From the NCBI GenBank assembly GCA_023853785.1, contig JAJIRX010000681.1:186001-250000 (forward strand): DNA of 64,000 nt, read 5' to 3'. The stretch's first letter is position 1, and each line of letters starts with the position of its first letter. Made by a program: the position numbers and the translations under genes. This document shows positions 1 through 12,006 of this stretch, piece by piece. Below the pieces are notes generated by a model. That model did no database searches. It was not told where the DNA came from and saw nothing but the letters and a program-made list of their open reading frames with translations. The stretch is from Psilocybe azurescens. Lineage: Eukaryota > Basidiomycota > Agaricomycetes > Agaricales > Agrocybaceae.

Positions 1-1449
1 ACCAACATCAAACCTGGTATCCTGGACTTTATGGAGGAAATGCGACGGAAACGCTTAAAGCGCAAACTTGATGCACTACATATAGAGCGTCGAAAAATCT
101 CTGTCGATGCTCTTCGCGCTTTCAGACAGTCGAAACTTACAGAAGCTCTTCTTATGCCAGGTCTCCTGGATTATTGGCAATTCGAGCCTGTTGAGGAAGT
201 TGTTAATGCTCCTGCGGATGTAAACGTGACCATTTCCAGCTTCGACAACGCCATTCTTCAATTACCTGAGCTGGTCGGCAAATGGCGGAAACGCATCGAT
301 CAAGAGATGGCGCAAATCATGAAAGCGGTACGAGGCGCTGACGACGAGGACTTGTACTATGACGAAAATTCGGAATCATATTACCCAAAAACCAAGAAAA
401 CTTTCCCCAACGCCACTTTATCCGATGATCAACTATCTGAAAAGCTTAGACTTGCCTCTACGGTTTTCAGATGCCAGGTTTGTAGGCCATGGTACCATGC
501 CGATGCTTATGATGATTTCTCGGGCCCTGAAGTATGGCAGCCGTCAAGCCTCCCCCTATTTTCCCCTCATGTCCTTGGACATCATTGCCTCACCTCAAAT
601 CGCTCGTATCTCTATGATGATTGGGACTTCTATGTCATCCCAAGCAACAAGAAATGGTCCTGTAATAACTTGGTCCTCGACGTATCTGCTAGCAATTGCG
701 CCCAAGAAATTATCAAATTGGCTGGTAAGGATCCTGCACTAGCCACAGCAGAAGACATGGATGGGTTGAATCTTAGGTTTCTCTGCCGTCTTTGTCCCAA
801 ATCTCGAAGTGGCTCAAAGCTTACTGATTCAAAAGAAGAGGTCCAGGGTGAACAAGAAGGGCCGGTGTTCCCTATGTTTGACTGGCGAGCAGCGGTACGT
901 TTGAAGTTATGCCACTACAACACTACCAACTCAACCGTGTTATCGTCTCTAGATTAGACATCAGTATGATAAACACGTTGGCAAAATATCCTACACAGTA
1001 GTCAGACTAGATGAGCTGGACACCAAAGTCATAATTGCCGAAAACGATCACAGGCTCAAGAAGGAAGCAATATGGCGGTGTATACACTGCTACGGCACAA
1101 GTAAAGATGACGAACCGCCAATGACTATCAATGATATCGAAAGGCATTTTGCATATAGACTAGAGTGCGTGTACCTCTGCCATTTGGCATTCATTAGATC
1201 GTTAGCCACATTACTTACTGCAACGGGAACTTTAACTTTAGACATCGGGATATCTCTTCGCCAATTCTCGACAGAGATTACTACAAAGACTTCGCTGCCC
1301 CAAACATACACGCATCAAGTCATTACAATCTTTTTATCCGATGTTTGAAGGACGGCCACTATATACTTGCCAAGAGTCCAGATCACCTACTGAATACCAG
1401 CTTGGGCATCGACAGCAATAGTGACAATGATGAATATCGAAGCTTTTGA
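1..1449 (+). CDS. Uncharacterised Cys/His-rich fungal protein, 5' truncated
   Basis: Three exons: <1-894, 953-1164 and 1242-1449, with introns of 58 and 77 nt. The frame is open to the left edge, so the Met at 31 is probably internal and the N-terminus lies outside the window. The basic start of the visible part is followed by paired cysteines (CQVC near residue 149 from Met31, CRLC near 250, CIHC in exon 2) and scattered histidines, which suggests zinc binding. The general look resembles the C-terminal halves of Agaricomycete F-box-type proteins, but the F-box itself would be outside the window and is not seen. Function unknown. Exon phases agree and no frame break is needed. It converges on the RS-rich gene to its right. 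Confidence 0.65.
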
Positions 1450-1782
1450 ATCTATTAATACGACTTCAAAAAGTGATCAATATTCTTTGAATGTCATTTG
1501 AATTTCTTCAGTATTAAACTTTCAGATGGGTCTGCACATAACAATACCTAACTACTATCACCCCTCTCTTTCCTGACAACTGGAGAATCAATGCTTTCAT
1601 TAACGTTCGTAGTTTGTTTCTTCTCGATAGTAAGTTCTAGCATTTGCCGATCTTGTCATAATGTAATGTTAGTGCGACTTGGGTTAATACAACGTGTGGT
1701 TTCTGATACTGCGTGCCTTGGTATGAAATACATAATACATAGCTCTAATATGTCAGTTAAATAATACAGTCGTCAGTTAAAT
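1450..1782. other. Intergenic, convergent 3' flanks
   Basis: AT-rich spacer between two converging genes. I see no coding potential, RNA gene or repeat in it. Confidence 0.5.
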
Positions 1783-3326
1783 TTATGTTCCTTCTTTACC
1801 CATATCCCACTCTCGTACAGACCCTTTCTTCTTGTATTCAATGTTCATGATGCTGACTGTGTCTCCTGCTCCTGTCCATCTATTCGCAACGGCTGTACCT
1901 GAATCGACTACAACACCGAACTTCTTGCTCCCGCTCTTTTCTTTCGGTGGTAGGAGCCCAAGCCTTTCTAATCTCTTCTTCTCTTCTTTGTCTTCTCTTC
2001 GGATGCGGATGAGTTCTAACATAGCATCCCAGCCCTCAAATTCGGCGTTGTCGATCAATCCAGTAGCTGGCACTTTAGGAGCAGCAAGTGGGGCAACATC
2101 TAGGCGGGGGTCGTATGACTCTTCGAAGTAGCGATCCATCTTTGATGGAAGTTGAACTGGTAACTGTGGGCCTGGACTGGGCGACCTTGAAGGCGTTGGC
2201 AAACGACTCCATTTAGACGATGAAGCCACTTTGCAGTCAGAATCATCTGCTGGACGAGACTCCGGAAGAATGGGATCATGCCGGTGAGAGTCTTTCACAG
2301 GTCGTCGTGAATCGGTCTCTCGGTCGTCTGTCTTTCGAGAACCTTGTCGTGTTTCAGAAAGTGTAGACGAAGATCTGCTGTCTTTGGAAGATGTATCATC
2401 CCGTATATCGTCCAGCGCATATTTCGGTGACCGAGGACGTCTGCGCTTTCTTGACTTCGATTCTTCACTCTGAGGAGAGGATGAACGAGAACGACGCGGA
2501 TGATGTGATGTTTCTGGACTTCGTTGTCGTTTATGCCGGCCAGAATTCTCTTTGTATCGATCCCGACTTACGTCTCTGGAGCCAGTCCTCCTGGGTGACG
2601 TGCTTCGGCTGCGACCACGCTGGTGCTTTCTCCGGTGCGAACTCTCTTCATTATCTTCACCTTCAGGGCGATTAGTCCGTGAATATCCTTCTTGTTTCCA
2701 AACTCTGCTCCTCGACCGAGGCTTTGACCTGCTTCTGCAACGTCTTCGAGACCTTTCACTGTCCTCGTCCTCGTCGTGCCCATCCCAAACCTCCCAATTC
2801 CGTGATACTTTCTTCCTTTCGGCAGTCCTTCCATCCCATCTATCCCAGCCGTCCTCGTTGCTAGCTCTCTTCCGCTTTAAACTCCTTCCGGATCGACGCA
2901 ATCTTTCAGCCTCTGCGGCTTCCTCTGCCCTCGCCCTACGCTGCTTTCTCTCCTGTTCTTCACGCTCTCTTTTGACCTCTTGCGCAGCCAGAGCCTGGGC
3001 TTTCAATATAGTCTTATTGTGATCGTCGGTGCTCTTGATAATTGAGGATAGGAAGCGTTTGTTTGTCTTTGGTGCATTGGTGTCAGAACTGCGAGAAATG
3101 AATAAGTAACGAGCAGAAGATCGAGCAGACGTAATACATACACGTTGCTGGAAATATAGGCGCGGATCCCCTGTTGTCCGTAGCGTTCCGCCTTCTTCTT
3201 TGCCTCCCGTACTATGAGCTCAGCGACATGCCGATCGAGGTCGTCGTCGGTTACAGTAGCCGGTACGGATGTTCCCATTGAAGCCCGAACGAGGTTTGAG
3301 ACTACTGAAGAGAGAGACGAAGACAT
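1783..3326 (-). CDS. Arginine/serine-rich probable pre-mRNA splicing protein
   Basis: Two exons, 3326-3142 and 3088-1783, intron 53 nt with GTATGT donor; 496 aa. The N-terminus (about residues 1-110) is a conserved-looking alpha-helical segment ending in NKRFLSSIIKSTDDHNKTIL. It is followed by a charged coiled-coil stretch rich in Lys, Arg and Glu, then about 200 residues of RS/RSRS dipeptides, and a compact C-terminal segment containing LIDNAEFEGWDAML and a charged helix. RS domains are typical of nuclear speckle and spliceosome proteins, so a nuclear splicing role is inferred. I do not recognise the exact orthologue. The junction restores the conserved frame cleanly (Val-Ser-Asp-Thr-Asn across the intron), so the two pieces belong to one gene. 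No frame break is needed. Confidence 0.75.
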
Positions 3327-4131
3327 CGAGCTTGGCTTATTTCCGTCGCTGGCAGCACTGAGACGGTTGTCTATGGAATTAGAAAATGATGATAGTGATT
3401 GGTAGACTTGGATGTCATTGTTGGCTCGAAGAACTCAGAAAGGACATAACGTGCTTGGTGTTGTTTGGTTATTGTGGCAGACCACGAGGTGTATGGTTCA
3501 ATGAGGAAAGAGCGTGGCGCACATTTATTGAATACAAACCCCAAATCGAGACAAGTCCCTCGATCATTTTTTTCTTCGTTTTGAGGCGTTGTTTCAAGAG
3601 GAGACTAACACAGTGATGGTACCGTAATGACATGACGCCGGAATTAAAGAAATTTTTGCCCGATGGTCAAGTCGCGGTTTCCCTGGAAATTGGGCATTTC
3701 TTCAATTATTCCTAACCTAATGCAGACGGATTAGATTCCTCATGAAACCAGAACTTGGTCAAAACTTAAAATGAATCCTATTTCTAATTTCGCAATTGAT
3801 GTAACTATAGTGTGTATGTATATGTATATAAAATAGCCATAAGTAGTTTACTAATATGTCGAAGATGTGCGAAAGTAAATGTTTACTAAGTAGTTGGAAC
3901 AGGAATGTAATGTAATAAGATGAAGTACCCTTCGAATTGCAGTGAATGAAATGATGCATATTATAGATAACAGGGGTGTAGTAATATATGAAGAGCACAG
4001 GATGCTGCACCAATAGAATGCTAGATAACGTGGAAAAATTGCTGAGGAAATGAAATGCTTGATGATACAGTGTGATTTCGTGGCGTCGTGCAATGTGGGC
4101 GTAAAGTGATTCTTAGGAGCCGGGAACGGTT
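3327..4131. other. Intergenic, promoter of RS-rich gene
   Basis: Upstream region of the leftward RS-rich gene and downstream region of the leftward F-box gene. AT-rich around 3760-4080. No supported gene; the short frames here look like chance ORFs. Confidence 0.45.
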
Positions 4132-5536
4132 TTAGGTTGCGGAAATCAAGTTATACCGGTTTCTGATGGATAACAGTGAACACATCGTTCCCATTGGAAT
4201 CAGGTTTAGAAGACGTACGGTCATATCCAGCGTGCGAAAGGCGCGCAAGTCGCTGATGGTGTTCAATTCTATGCCTCGATAAGTGCATGCCATTTTGAGA
4301 GAAGGAAGGAGTGTGTGAGCGCGGCCGCTTTCTCGTAGCTGGACATCAACTGTTTTTAATGCGTCGCTCGTTTTGACCACATCAATGACAGAGTTGAGAA
4401 GTGTTTCGCGATCTAATCCAAACGCAAGATGCTCTATCTGTCGAGGGAAAGTTCTTGTAGAGCCCTGGAGATAGTGAAGGATTTTCTGTCCTTAACTCTA
4501 TCAGGTCACTGCACTTCGTGATGATGTTAGATAACTCGGGCGACCCAAGGGCTGGTAAGGAAACCGATTTCAAGCGTGATCCATGCGCGTTGACCAGATA
4601 CTCAAGCGCATCGACGGAGGGATCTCGCTGAAAATGTAGAATGCGGAGAGAGCCGGTAGAATTATGGAGAAGCCACTTCAAAAAATCGACGGAAGGCGTC
4701 GTTTGAAAATTGAGGCGTAGTCCGCGAAGCGAGCAAGGGAATGGAGGTGGAGAATTTTGAAGATGCTTCGGTGACGTTCCTCCAATTGACAGAAAATGAA
4801 GAGAGGGCCAAATATCGAGCAATTGAAATATGGACTGTTGATTTTCCGACCAGTTGTCAAAATGAAGATGATCGATCCTGGGACCTGCTTTCAGCAGTGA
4901 GAGCGTCTGTTCGTCGAAAGATGGCGCTGCTCTTCTCAGACGCGACACATCAGGCAATCCTACAATATCTTGACCCGGCTCTGCACAACCATACAGGGAA
5001 ATGTCGAGCTCTGATAATTTGGGGCACGCATTGACGGCCAAGGCAAAAGAGTGGTGATGTAGGCCGAGAGGTTGATTGTGGTCCAAAACCACTCGTAGAC
5101 GCTTCACCGCGTCTCCTAAAAGAATGCCGTGCGGTGTGCCACGATCGACCGCGTTCATGAAGAGTTCAAACGACCGTTGGTTTCGGAGGGTTACTTGGGA
5201 AAACAACATTCTTTGTGCAGGGGTCGACCAGGATCTGCAAACCAACGAACAGGCCCTGAGCAGATGGACATAAGTATCATTGTCGACCTGAGTGGATGCG
5301 GCCTCAATAAAAGACAACACAAGCTCGAGAGGCATACGAGGAAATGTGGAAGCTGCTGGTTGGTGGGGTGGCATAGGAGCAACAGAGGATGGAGTAGTGA
5401 CTGTCGAGCAAGAAGAAGGAATATGATAATGAATAGCCCTCGGGATAGCATAAAAGCTAGAAACGGAGAAGGCACTTGGACTCAAAGGCCAAGCTCGTGT
5501 CGCGGAAAGTTGGAGGGAGAAGTCGAAGAAAGGCAT
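4132..5536 (-). CDS. F-box/LRR-like protein with one frame break
   Basis: About 467 aa after correction. An F-box-like segment starts near residue 66 (FPRMPLELVLSFIEAAS, then LRACSLVCRSW), followed by about 350 residues with loosely spaced Leu-rich units (for example LDISLYG, LHFLSIGG, SLRILHFQ). Such proteins are substrate adaptors of SCF ubiquitin ligases binding Skp1 through the F-box; the substrate is unknown. The frame shifts near 4437-4446, at a TTTCCC run on the coding strand. Removing one base joins the LRR part to the C-terminal reading LDRETLLNSVIDVVKTSD. No intron with GT-AG ends and correct phase explains the break. The start at 5536 is the longest frame; a later Met near residue 55 (MPPHQP) is equally possible. 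F-box genes are greatly expanded in mushrooms. Confidence 0.7.
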
Positions 5537-8114
5537 TATGGCAGAAAGATTTCCGCCGGGGAGAAGGGATTAAAAAGCTCGAGTAGAGTAAAGGCGGAAG
5601 CATAGTGCACCAGGCTGTATATAAGTAAAGGAGTCACTTCCGTCAACTGGGATCTCCGATGACATATAGTACCGTGCGAATTCAAATATTTCCGCCTCTC
5701 CATTTCCAACTGCGGATCTTGCCCTTTCTCTTTTGTTCTATACCACCATAGCACCGTTACCGTCACTACGGCATTATCAAACTGTCATACCCGCCCCGTC
5801 TGCACGCCCCCATTGGCCCGTGAGATCTGCACAGTTAGAGCTAAGGGTCACACAGAAGCTTATTGCGCCCCTTAACATACTCCGAACAATGCGTTACCAC
5901 CATTCTTGCGTCCGTACCCTACCATACGGTGCGGCCTCGCCTGTTGCTCCCAAAATACGGTGCTCAGCCTTGAGGTTACCATAAATATGTCGTCTATTGT
6001 TTGACTGGTGTCGCCTGTTCTTCTCAGCGGCTATAATTTACGCTGCCTCACGTTGGCTATCCAGCACCTCTCCGTGACTCCGTCTCTCTTCCTGCATTTT
6101 CCGTCATCATCCGGGCTTGCAGGACTCGACAGGTGGGATGTTGAACCGATTAGACTCCGTATAGTAAGCCATGCTATAACCTGTCATCCCTGCGTTGAAG
6201 AATATAACGAAAGTGTTGATGCAATGTATGTCGCTGTATTTGGAAGAGATGTTCATTTTGCCGCCCATATGCTCCTGGGTCACGATATTTACATCTCACC
6301 CACCCACTCAAGCTTTCATAATTTCTCTGACTCGATGAATGTCTTTCCCACTGTAATTATGTTCAAATCAACGTCCAAGTTTCATGAAACTTGTGATCAC
6401 TGGCCGTCATACGTACCTTTATCGAGCATTGATTGAGATGAATCCTGCTGTACGTCCAAAAATAGGCTCTGTCCGAACGCGGCATGTAAATTTACACAAA
6501 TCACGATACCGACACGACATGATGCCTCATGATGCTCACTACAAACTTGACAGAAAGCCATAGCCAAGGCCGTAGACTCGTTTCATCCATCTACGTTGTG
6601 GACTTCACGAAATTACTGGTTCAAAGGCCCAAGCACTCAAAGGTCAGACCCTTCCCGAGGTTCGCACTTTGATAAAGTACATAGGAAAGTGGGAATTTCT
6701 TAAGAAAACGCACTCAGTAAAGTCCCTTCAACCAGGCTTTTCGCTAGAATCTCTTACGAAAATCTCCTTTTTCTTATAGGTCCCAATTTGTATGACATCT
6801 CATGAGTGAAAGCTAACTAATGAAATTTGCCTGTCGTTTCGTGTACAGTTTACTCATGCAAGTAAAAAGGACATCGAACATCTCTCTATCGGCGACGAAG
6901 CCTGCTTCCACCGCATTTGAGGGGCGACATGCCTTCACCTCGAGGCGACATTCTTCCTTTATCCCACATAATTTTCCCAACGGTGATGTCTATCTATATC
7001 CTCGAGGCCAGCCATCGTACTTTAGCTCGAGTCCTCTACAATTTACCTTTAGTACCTATACGTCGGGCTTTCTACCCTTCCATCTGCAAGGCTTTCCCTA
7101 TGTTTCTAGGGATAGCACTTCTGCTGAGAGCTCACTAGAATCTCTCGCCAATTGTATTTTGACTCCCTGCTGGGTGCGTTGAGGAAAATAGAAGGTATTC
7201 CTTGTGAATAGAAGTGTTTTCCTTGAGACTAGTACAGGAATAAGGCTCCGCACCGAGACTTGGCATTACTTATGTTGATAGCTACATAATAAAGAATATT
7301 ACGACCGTTTTTTACGGCCTCGAATTTCAGGTTCGAATTCAAAACACCTGCGATCCCAGCATTTTACATTCCCAAAGCCCCGGTAATCATCATCCCCAAA
7401 GTCAGCTTCTTCAATTTCTTACGGCATATTTTTGCCTCCCTGGCATAAGGAATGGGAATAAGTACGAACCGTGATTCTCACGCCGACTCCGTCAATTGGC
7501 GCAATGTTCTATCAAACACGTATATTGCAATATCCTCATGTGCAAAATAAGAAAACAATAAACCCCAGGCTTTTTTATATATTACTAGGTTCAAGCAAAA
7601 TCCCATTATTTGGGGGCGCATTGCACGCCCGAGGAGTTGCGTGGTACTGACAAAACACGCGAGATATCCGCAAGGGATTCGTCGCTCAACCACCCTGATT
7701 CCTATGCACGTATAGTTTTAAACTTATTAGGTGTTACGGTTGGTTACGTTAGCCATACATCTTAAGTATAAGACAGTACGAAGAGCCGATGCTTGCTGAT
7801 GATGCCAACGGGTATATGATTCTGTACAACCAAAGTTCCGATCGCTACATAGGTAGCCTTGCATCTCATAAAGCTTGATGCTTTATTTAATGCGCAGAGC
7901 TGGGATGTAATCGCCGATTTGTTAATGAATACATTTCGGCATTCAAGTATCCGGACATGCGGACCGAAAACTTTAGCGATTTCTGGGCATTGGAGGACAT
8001 CACGCTCAACGATGCTGTATCCAGTTTTTACAAGTTGTCCTCAAGAAAGTCTGGCATATGCTCCACAAGTCCGTCTTGTAGAGGTTAAAACAACCCCGAA
8101 GAAAAAGGTCGTCA
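5537..8114. other. Gene-poor 2.6 kb stretch
   Basis: The longest gap in the window. Frames at 5733-6436, 6820-7182 and 7859-8215 lack family motifs, intron structure or sensible composition. No tRNA, terminal repeats or transposase motif was seen. It may hold an eroded element, a non-coding RNA or the long upstream region of the F-box gene, but nothing in the sequence decides between these. Confidence 0.4.
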
Positions 8115-10134
8115 TTACGATTCATCTCCGCTATCTTCCTCGTTGTCTTCGAGTACAAAGTCTTCCCAGTCCATTACTGCATTCGGCAACGATTCGCCCC
8201 CATCCTCGAATGTAGAGTCTAGCTTTACTCCATAGACGCCTTCCACCAAGGCTCGCCTCACAAACGGTATCAGAACCCCAAAGTATACCTGGCCGAATGC
8301 CATAATCACCCTCTTCTCTTTCTCGTTCTCATCTTCCCCATTATCCGAATGGTTGCCATTTGACGTCGAAGGGGATTCTCTGCAAAAGGCTTTGATATAT
8401 GCAAGTAACGCCTGGCCCCCTTTACTCAAAACCTCATCATCTAGGATACGAATCAAGATGGGGAGGATACTTGTTGGAGCAAGCAGTCGCAAACCATTTA
8501 GGACTCCTAGAAGAGCATTGGTATGTTCCGCGAGGGGTGGATAAGACGCTAGCATCTGGGGAGGGATATGGGGTGGGCTTTGTGCAAATGTCGTCGCAAT
8601 GGCGGTAGCCGGAGTAATAGGCACTGGTGGCAGCTCCGCAGTTTCAGAAGTGATTAGCCATTTTGAGGGCTGCTCCCACTTCGCCTTAACTAAGCCATTG
8701 GTCTTTCGAGTATTTACTTGACTTGAAGGTGTAGTGGGTATTTTGAAGAGTCGAATAAAGTTATCGCCTGCGGATTTCATCTCGTGGCTAATGACCTCGA
8801 TCACTGCATGTGGAAACAGGGAAGAGAGGATGCTTCGAAAGTCTAGTCCAACTCGTGCGAAGGCGGTGGAACAATAGGTCAGCTGAGTAAGAAGTGAAGG
8901 CAGCAGAGAGAGCGACAACAGGGAGAGACTCGGAGAGAGGGTTGGCAAGAGATGCGTGGTAAGGGCTCGTGAAGCGTAAGTCGTGATCAACGATTGTAGT
9001 CGCACCCAATCTTGGCTTGCATCGGAAGGCTGAACAATATTTTGTACTGATTTTGAGAGCGATGACTTTGTAGGCGACTGCGGCACCGATGATGATTTTT
9101 CCAGGAAGATGGTCGAGTATTGTGTGACAACGTCATATACACCTTCCCTCCAGAGATCAATGTATTTTTTGAGATATCTAGCAAGATCCTCCTTTTCTCG
9201 GTCGTCCAATTCCCCCATGATTTGTCATTCGCGAAACATCGCTGCCACAAGGCTCCAAAATGGATTTCAGACATGATTCTCGACCCACGAGAAACGCGAG
9301 AGCAATCTGCTCTTCGCTAGAAATTGCATCTCCAAGAAAATCAATTGATTTATCACGATCTAATTGCGCAGAAACCGCCTTGAGAGTTGCGGAAGCAAAT
9401 GGAGAGGATGGGCCAAACACGTCCATCTTCCGTAAGAAATTGACTGCTTTCCAGAGAGCCGGGAGTTTACGATTTGGTTCATAGAGCGTGGTCAATAGCG
9501 AAAGTAGCATCTGCATAATAGAATGATGAACCTCAGAAAGAACGGATGACAGTATGAGGGTAGGAGGTTTGTTCGATGAAACTGCGTTCGAGGCCAATGC
9601 TTTCGCGTGCGATACCAGGGAGAGGGCCTCTGCAAAATAGCCATTCCGTACACAGGTATCAATGAGAAGAGGTATTTCTAGTAAATCCCTGATCTTTTCG
9701 TGCTGTTCCAAAACAACGCGTGCCTTGCCCCGTTCCTTCAAGACTGTTTCCGTACGGTCTTTCCACCCTGCAGCACATTCCTCCAAAGCAGGTAGACTTG
9801 AAGTCAGAAGAGAGTCGAGAGATGATGAAAGAGACGTCAGAGATGTCGTTAATGCGTTGGTGGTTTGATGTAACGACAGAAATGTTGGGTATGAGGTATG
9901 TGTAAGAGACGTTAAACTTGATGTGAGGTGATGCGATTGCGTTTGAAGAATAGTAGGTTCCGCCAGCAGTTCTTGTAGACCAAACGTCGTCAAGTTCGAC
10001 AGATAGTATTGAGATTTTTCTTTTGTCAGCTGTTCAGGTGGTACTTTTGAAGAGGACGCAATGACATCGGTGAGCAAAGACACGTCGACTAGACGAGACG
10101 TGCTCGGCACTGGAGTAGACGGCTCCCCGTTCAT
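8115..10134 (-). CDS. COG8: Conserved oligomeric Golgi complex subunit 8 (Dor1 family)
   Basis: About 672 aa, apparently a single exon. COG8 is part of lobe B of the COG tether, which acts in retrograde transport between Golgi cisternae. The N-terminal half has the Dor1-like features: a helical start, YYLSNLTTFGLQEL, long Ser/Thr/Leu coiled coils, and IPLLIDTCVRNGYFAEAL near residue 155. The C-terminal half carries KYIDLWREGVYDVVTQYSTI, also typical of COG8, and ends in an acidic tail. The two halves are in different frames. The break is at a run of five C on the plus strand (9212-9216); removing one base gives one continuous protein. The gene is essential or near-essential in fungi, so a sequence indel is more likely than decay. 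It is divergent from the membrane protein at 10663. Confidence 0.85.
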
Positions 10135-10662
10135 GATTGGCGGTCTATGAGCAGATAATTATTGGCAAGATGCCCACCTCCTACAGATCGAGAATCTGAG
10201 GGCAGGATCACGGGATATCGAGAGTTGAGTGCTATTACGTAACTACCCCTTTCTTTCCTAGCCCCCAATTCTTCAAACATTTATTTTTGACTTGTTTCTC
10301 AAATAAATTCCTCCACGCCGTTAATTCATTCTTGAAATTTCTGTAAATTATAATCGAGCGTTCAATCTCTTATCAGACATTACTCATGCTTAGACCTTCA
10401 GTTCCAGTTATTCTCTGCCTTGTTACCTTCCAAAAAGCGTTTCCTCTGAGGCACATGAACGCGGTAAACCTCAGGAGTAATCATAACCTAGCTTTTCTTC
10501 GTATCCTTTTCGGTTTGGAGTGAAACTGTGCCGCGATCGTGGTTCCTCCTTTCGTTGCCATGTCTCATCGTTGACCTTTATATTGGCCTGAACCCCGACT
10601 ATCCAATTGCGTCGACACGACTTCACCCACTCTCCTTCTTTTTGTCTCTTTAGGCTGTCTTA
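10135..10662. promoter_or_regulatory. Divergent intergenic promoter region
   Basis: 528 bp between COG8 (leftward) and the membrane protein gene (rightward), so it must hold both promoters. Pyrimidine-rich tracts precede the rightward start (around 10620-10655), as is common before fungal start codons. No specific site identified. Confidence 0.4.
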
Positions 10663-11855
10663 ATGTCCTCTGGAACGTGGGGATCGACTTTGGCAACGCT
10701 TCGCTTCAGAAGCAAAATGCCTACAACCATTAGTCACCGGCGCCTGCTCATCACCCGTATAGCAGCGGTGTCCACCTTCACAGTATATATCTGTTCACAG
10801 ACATATGCTCTTTATCTCCCTGGACCAAAGCCACCCAAACCATATTCACCGAACGACAAATTCGTCACTGCTTTCTTCGTATTGTCGGCGCTAGCCAACG
10901 TTTATTGGTTGCGACAATTGTTCTTCGATTGGGATGTCATTGGAAATACACTGCCTTTGACTTTTGGTTGGGACGAAGAACCATGCTATCTAACGGTGGA
11001 CGATGAACTTCTAACATCTCCTGATCTTGCTGAACAACTTGGTCGTGATGCTCGTGTTTTTACCGCCAATCTTAGCTCCGCACAAGTCAGGTGTATGCCT
11101 TTCAGTGTAGCCGGTAACATATTCATGGGTATGTCCTCGTTCATTTGGGACTTCATGTTTGCTGATCCATTTTTGCAGCTGCGTGGGGTTATGCATGGTC
11201 AAATGAATACTACACAATATCCCAAGTGTTGCTTACCGCCAATCTCGCAACAAATCTTTATGCTGTTTTCATGCTTCTTCATGTTGAAAATGACGATCAC
11301 ATTACCCCCGCCAACCATATAACCCACTTTGTCATGAAAACAAGTACAGGTCTCGCGGTGCTTTACATGTGGAAAAATTGGGGTGTCATTGATGTTGGTG
11401 TATTTTTTCTTTGGAGTAAAGATGCATCTAACCACTGAAAACAACAGCAATCGACGGTTCCTTCGGTGGCGGAAATGATAAACAGCGGCGTCATATTTCT
11501 TCTTATGGTTTGTTGCGTATATTTTGTCTTTTCTTAAACTTCCATTTACTAAACCGCACAGACAACTGGCTCTGGGCCAGATCCCACCCTTGGTATTTGT
11601 CTGCTATATGATCTAGCGGCACTCATTTCTGGGGAAACAACCAGCGAACTATGGCACTATTCGTTCCATTGGATATCAATAGTTGTCAGCGTTTGCCTCC
11701 TAATCGAGCTCAGGTTATCGAGAAGTAATAGTTTTTCCTGGTTGAGAGGCTTTGACGAATCATTGGGGCTCTGGTTTGATCGAGAACAACCGGGACAAAT
11801 ATATCTCGATAAAGATGTTGAAAACGGTGGCCGAGTCTCATTCCTGCGTTCATAA
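10663..11855 (+). CDS. Polytopic membrane protein, uncharacterised
   Basis: Four exons, 10663-11128, 11179-11393, 11448-11507 and 11562-11855, with introns of 50, 54 and 54 nt; 344 aa. Hydrophobic stretches predict about six membrane segments: around residue 35 (AVSTFTVYICSQTYALYL), 68, 152 (after the first intron, NIFMAAWGYAW), 176 (LLTANLATNLYAVFMLL), 238 (INSGVIFLLM) and 280 (HWISIVVSVCLLIEL). The C-terminal 45 residues are soluble. It looks like a fungal integral membrane protein of unknown function; I do not recognise a transport or catalytic motif. All splice phases agree without correction. A Met 18 codons downstream (MPTTISHRR) could be the true start. It converges with the FMP27-like gene. 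Confidence 0.7.
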
Positions 11856-12006
11856 TTAATAAAATCTTGTCATCACTTGTGAAAGGTAGTAGCCTTGACA
11901 CGATGAACACCTCTTTTTTATTCCTCGTCTATGTACATACATAATACAAACATCGTCGCTTGCCCCCAGTTGGATCGTCTTTTACTTTTGGTATGGCAGA
12001 TCTTGG

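Noticed and set aside
4132..5536. Calling the F-box gene a pseudogene because of its frame break
   Set aside because: Many other genes, including essential ones, show the same kind of one-base break at homopolymers, so the break is not evidence of decay.
7310..7375. T-loop-like GGTTCGAATTC suggesting a tRNA
   Set aside because: Flanking bases do not form a T-stem, and no acceptor, D-arm or anticodon arm could be matched.
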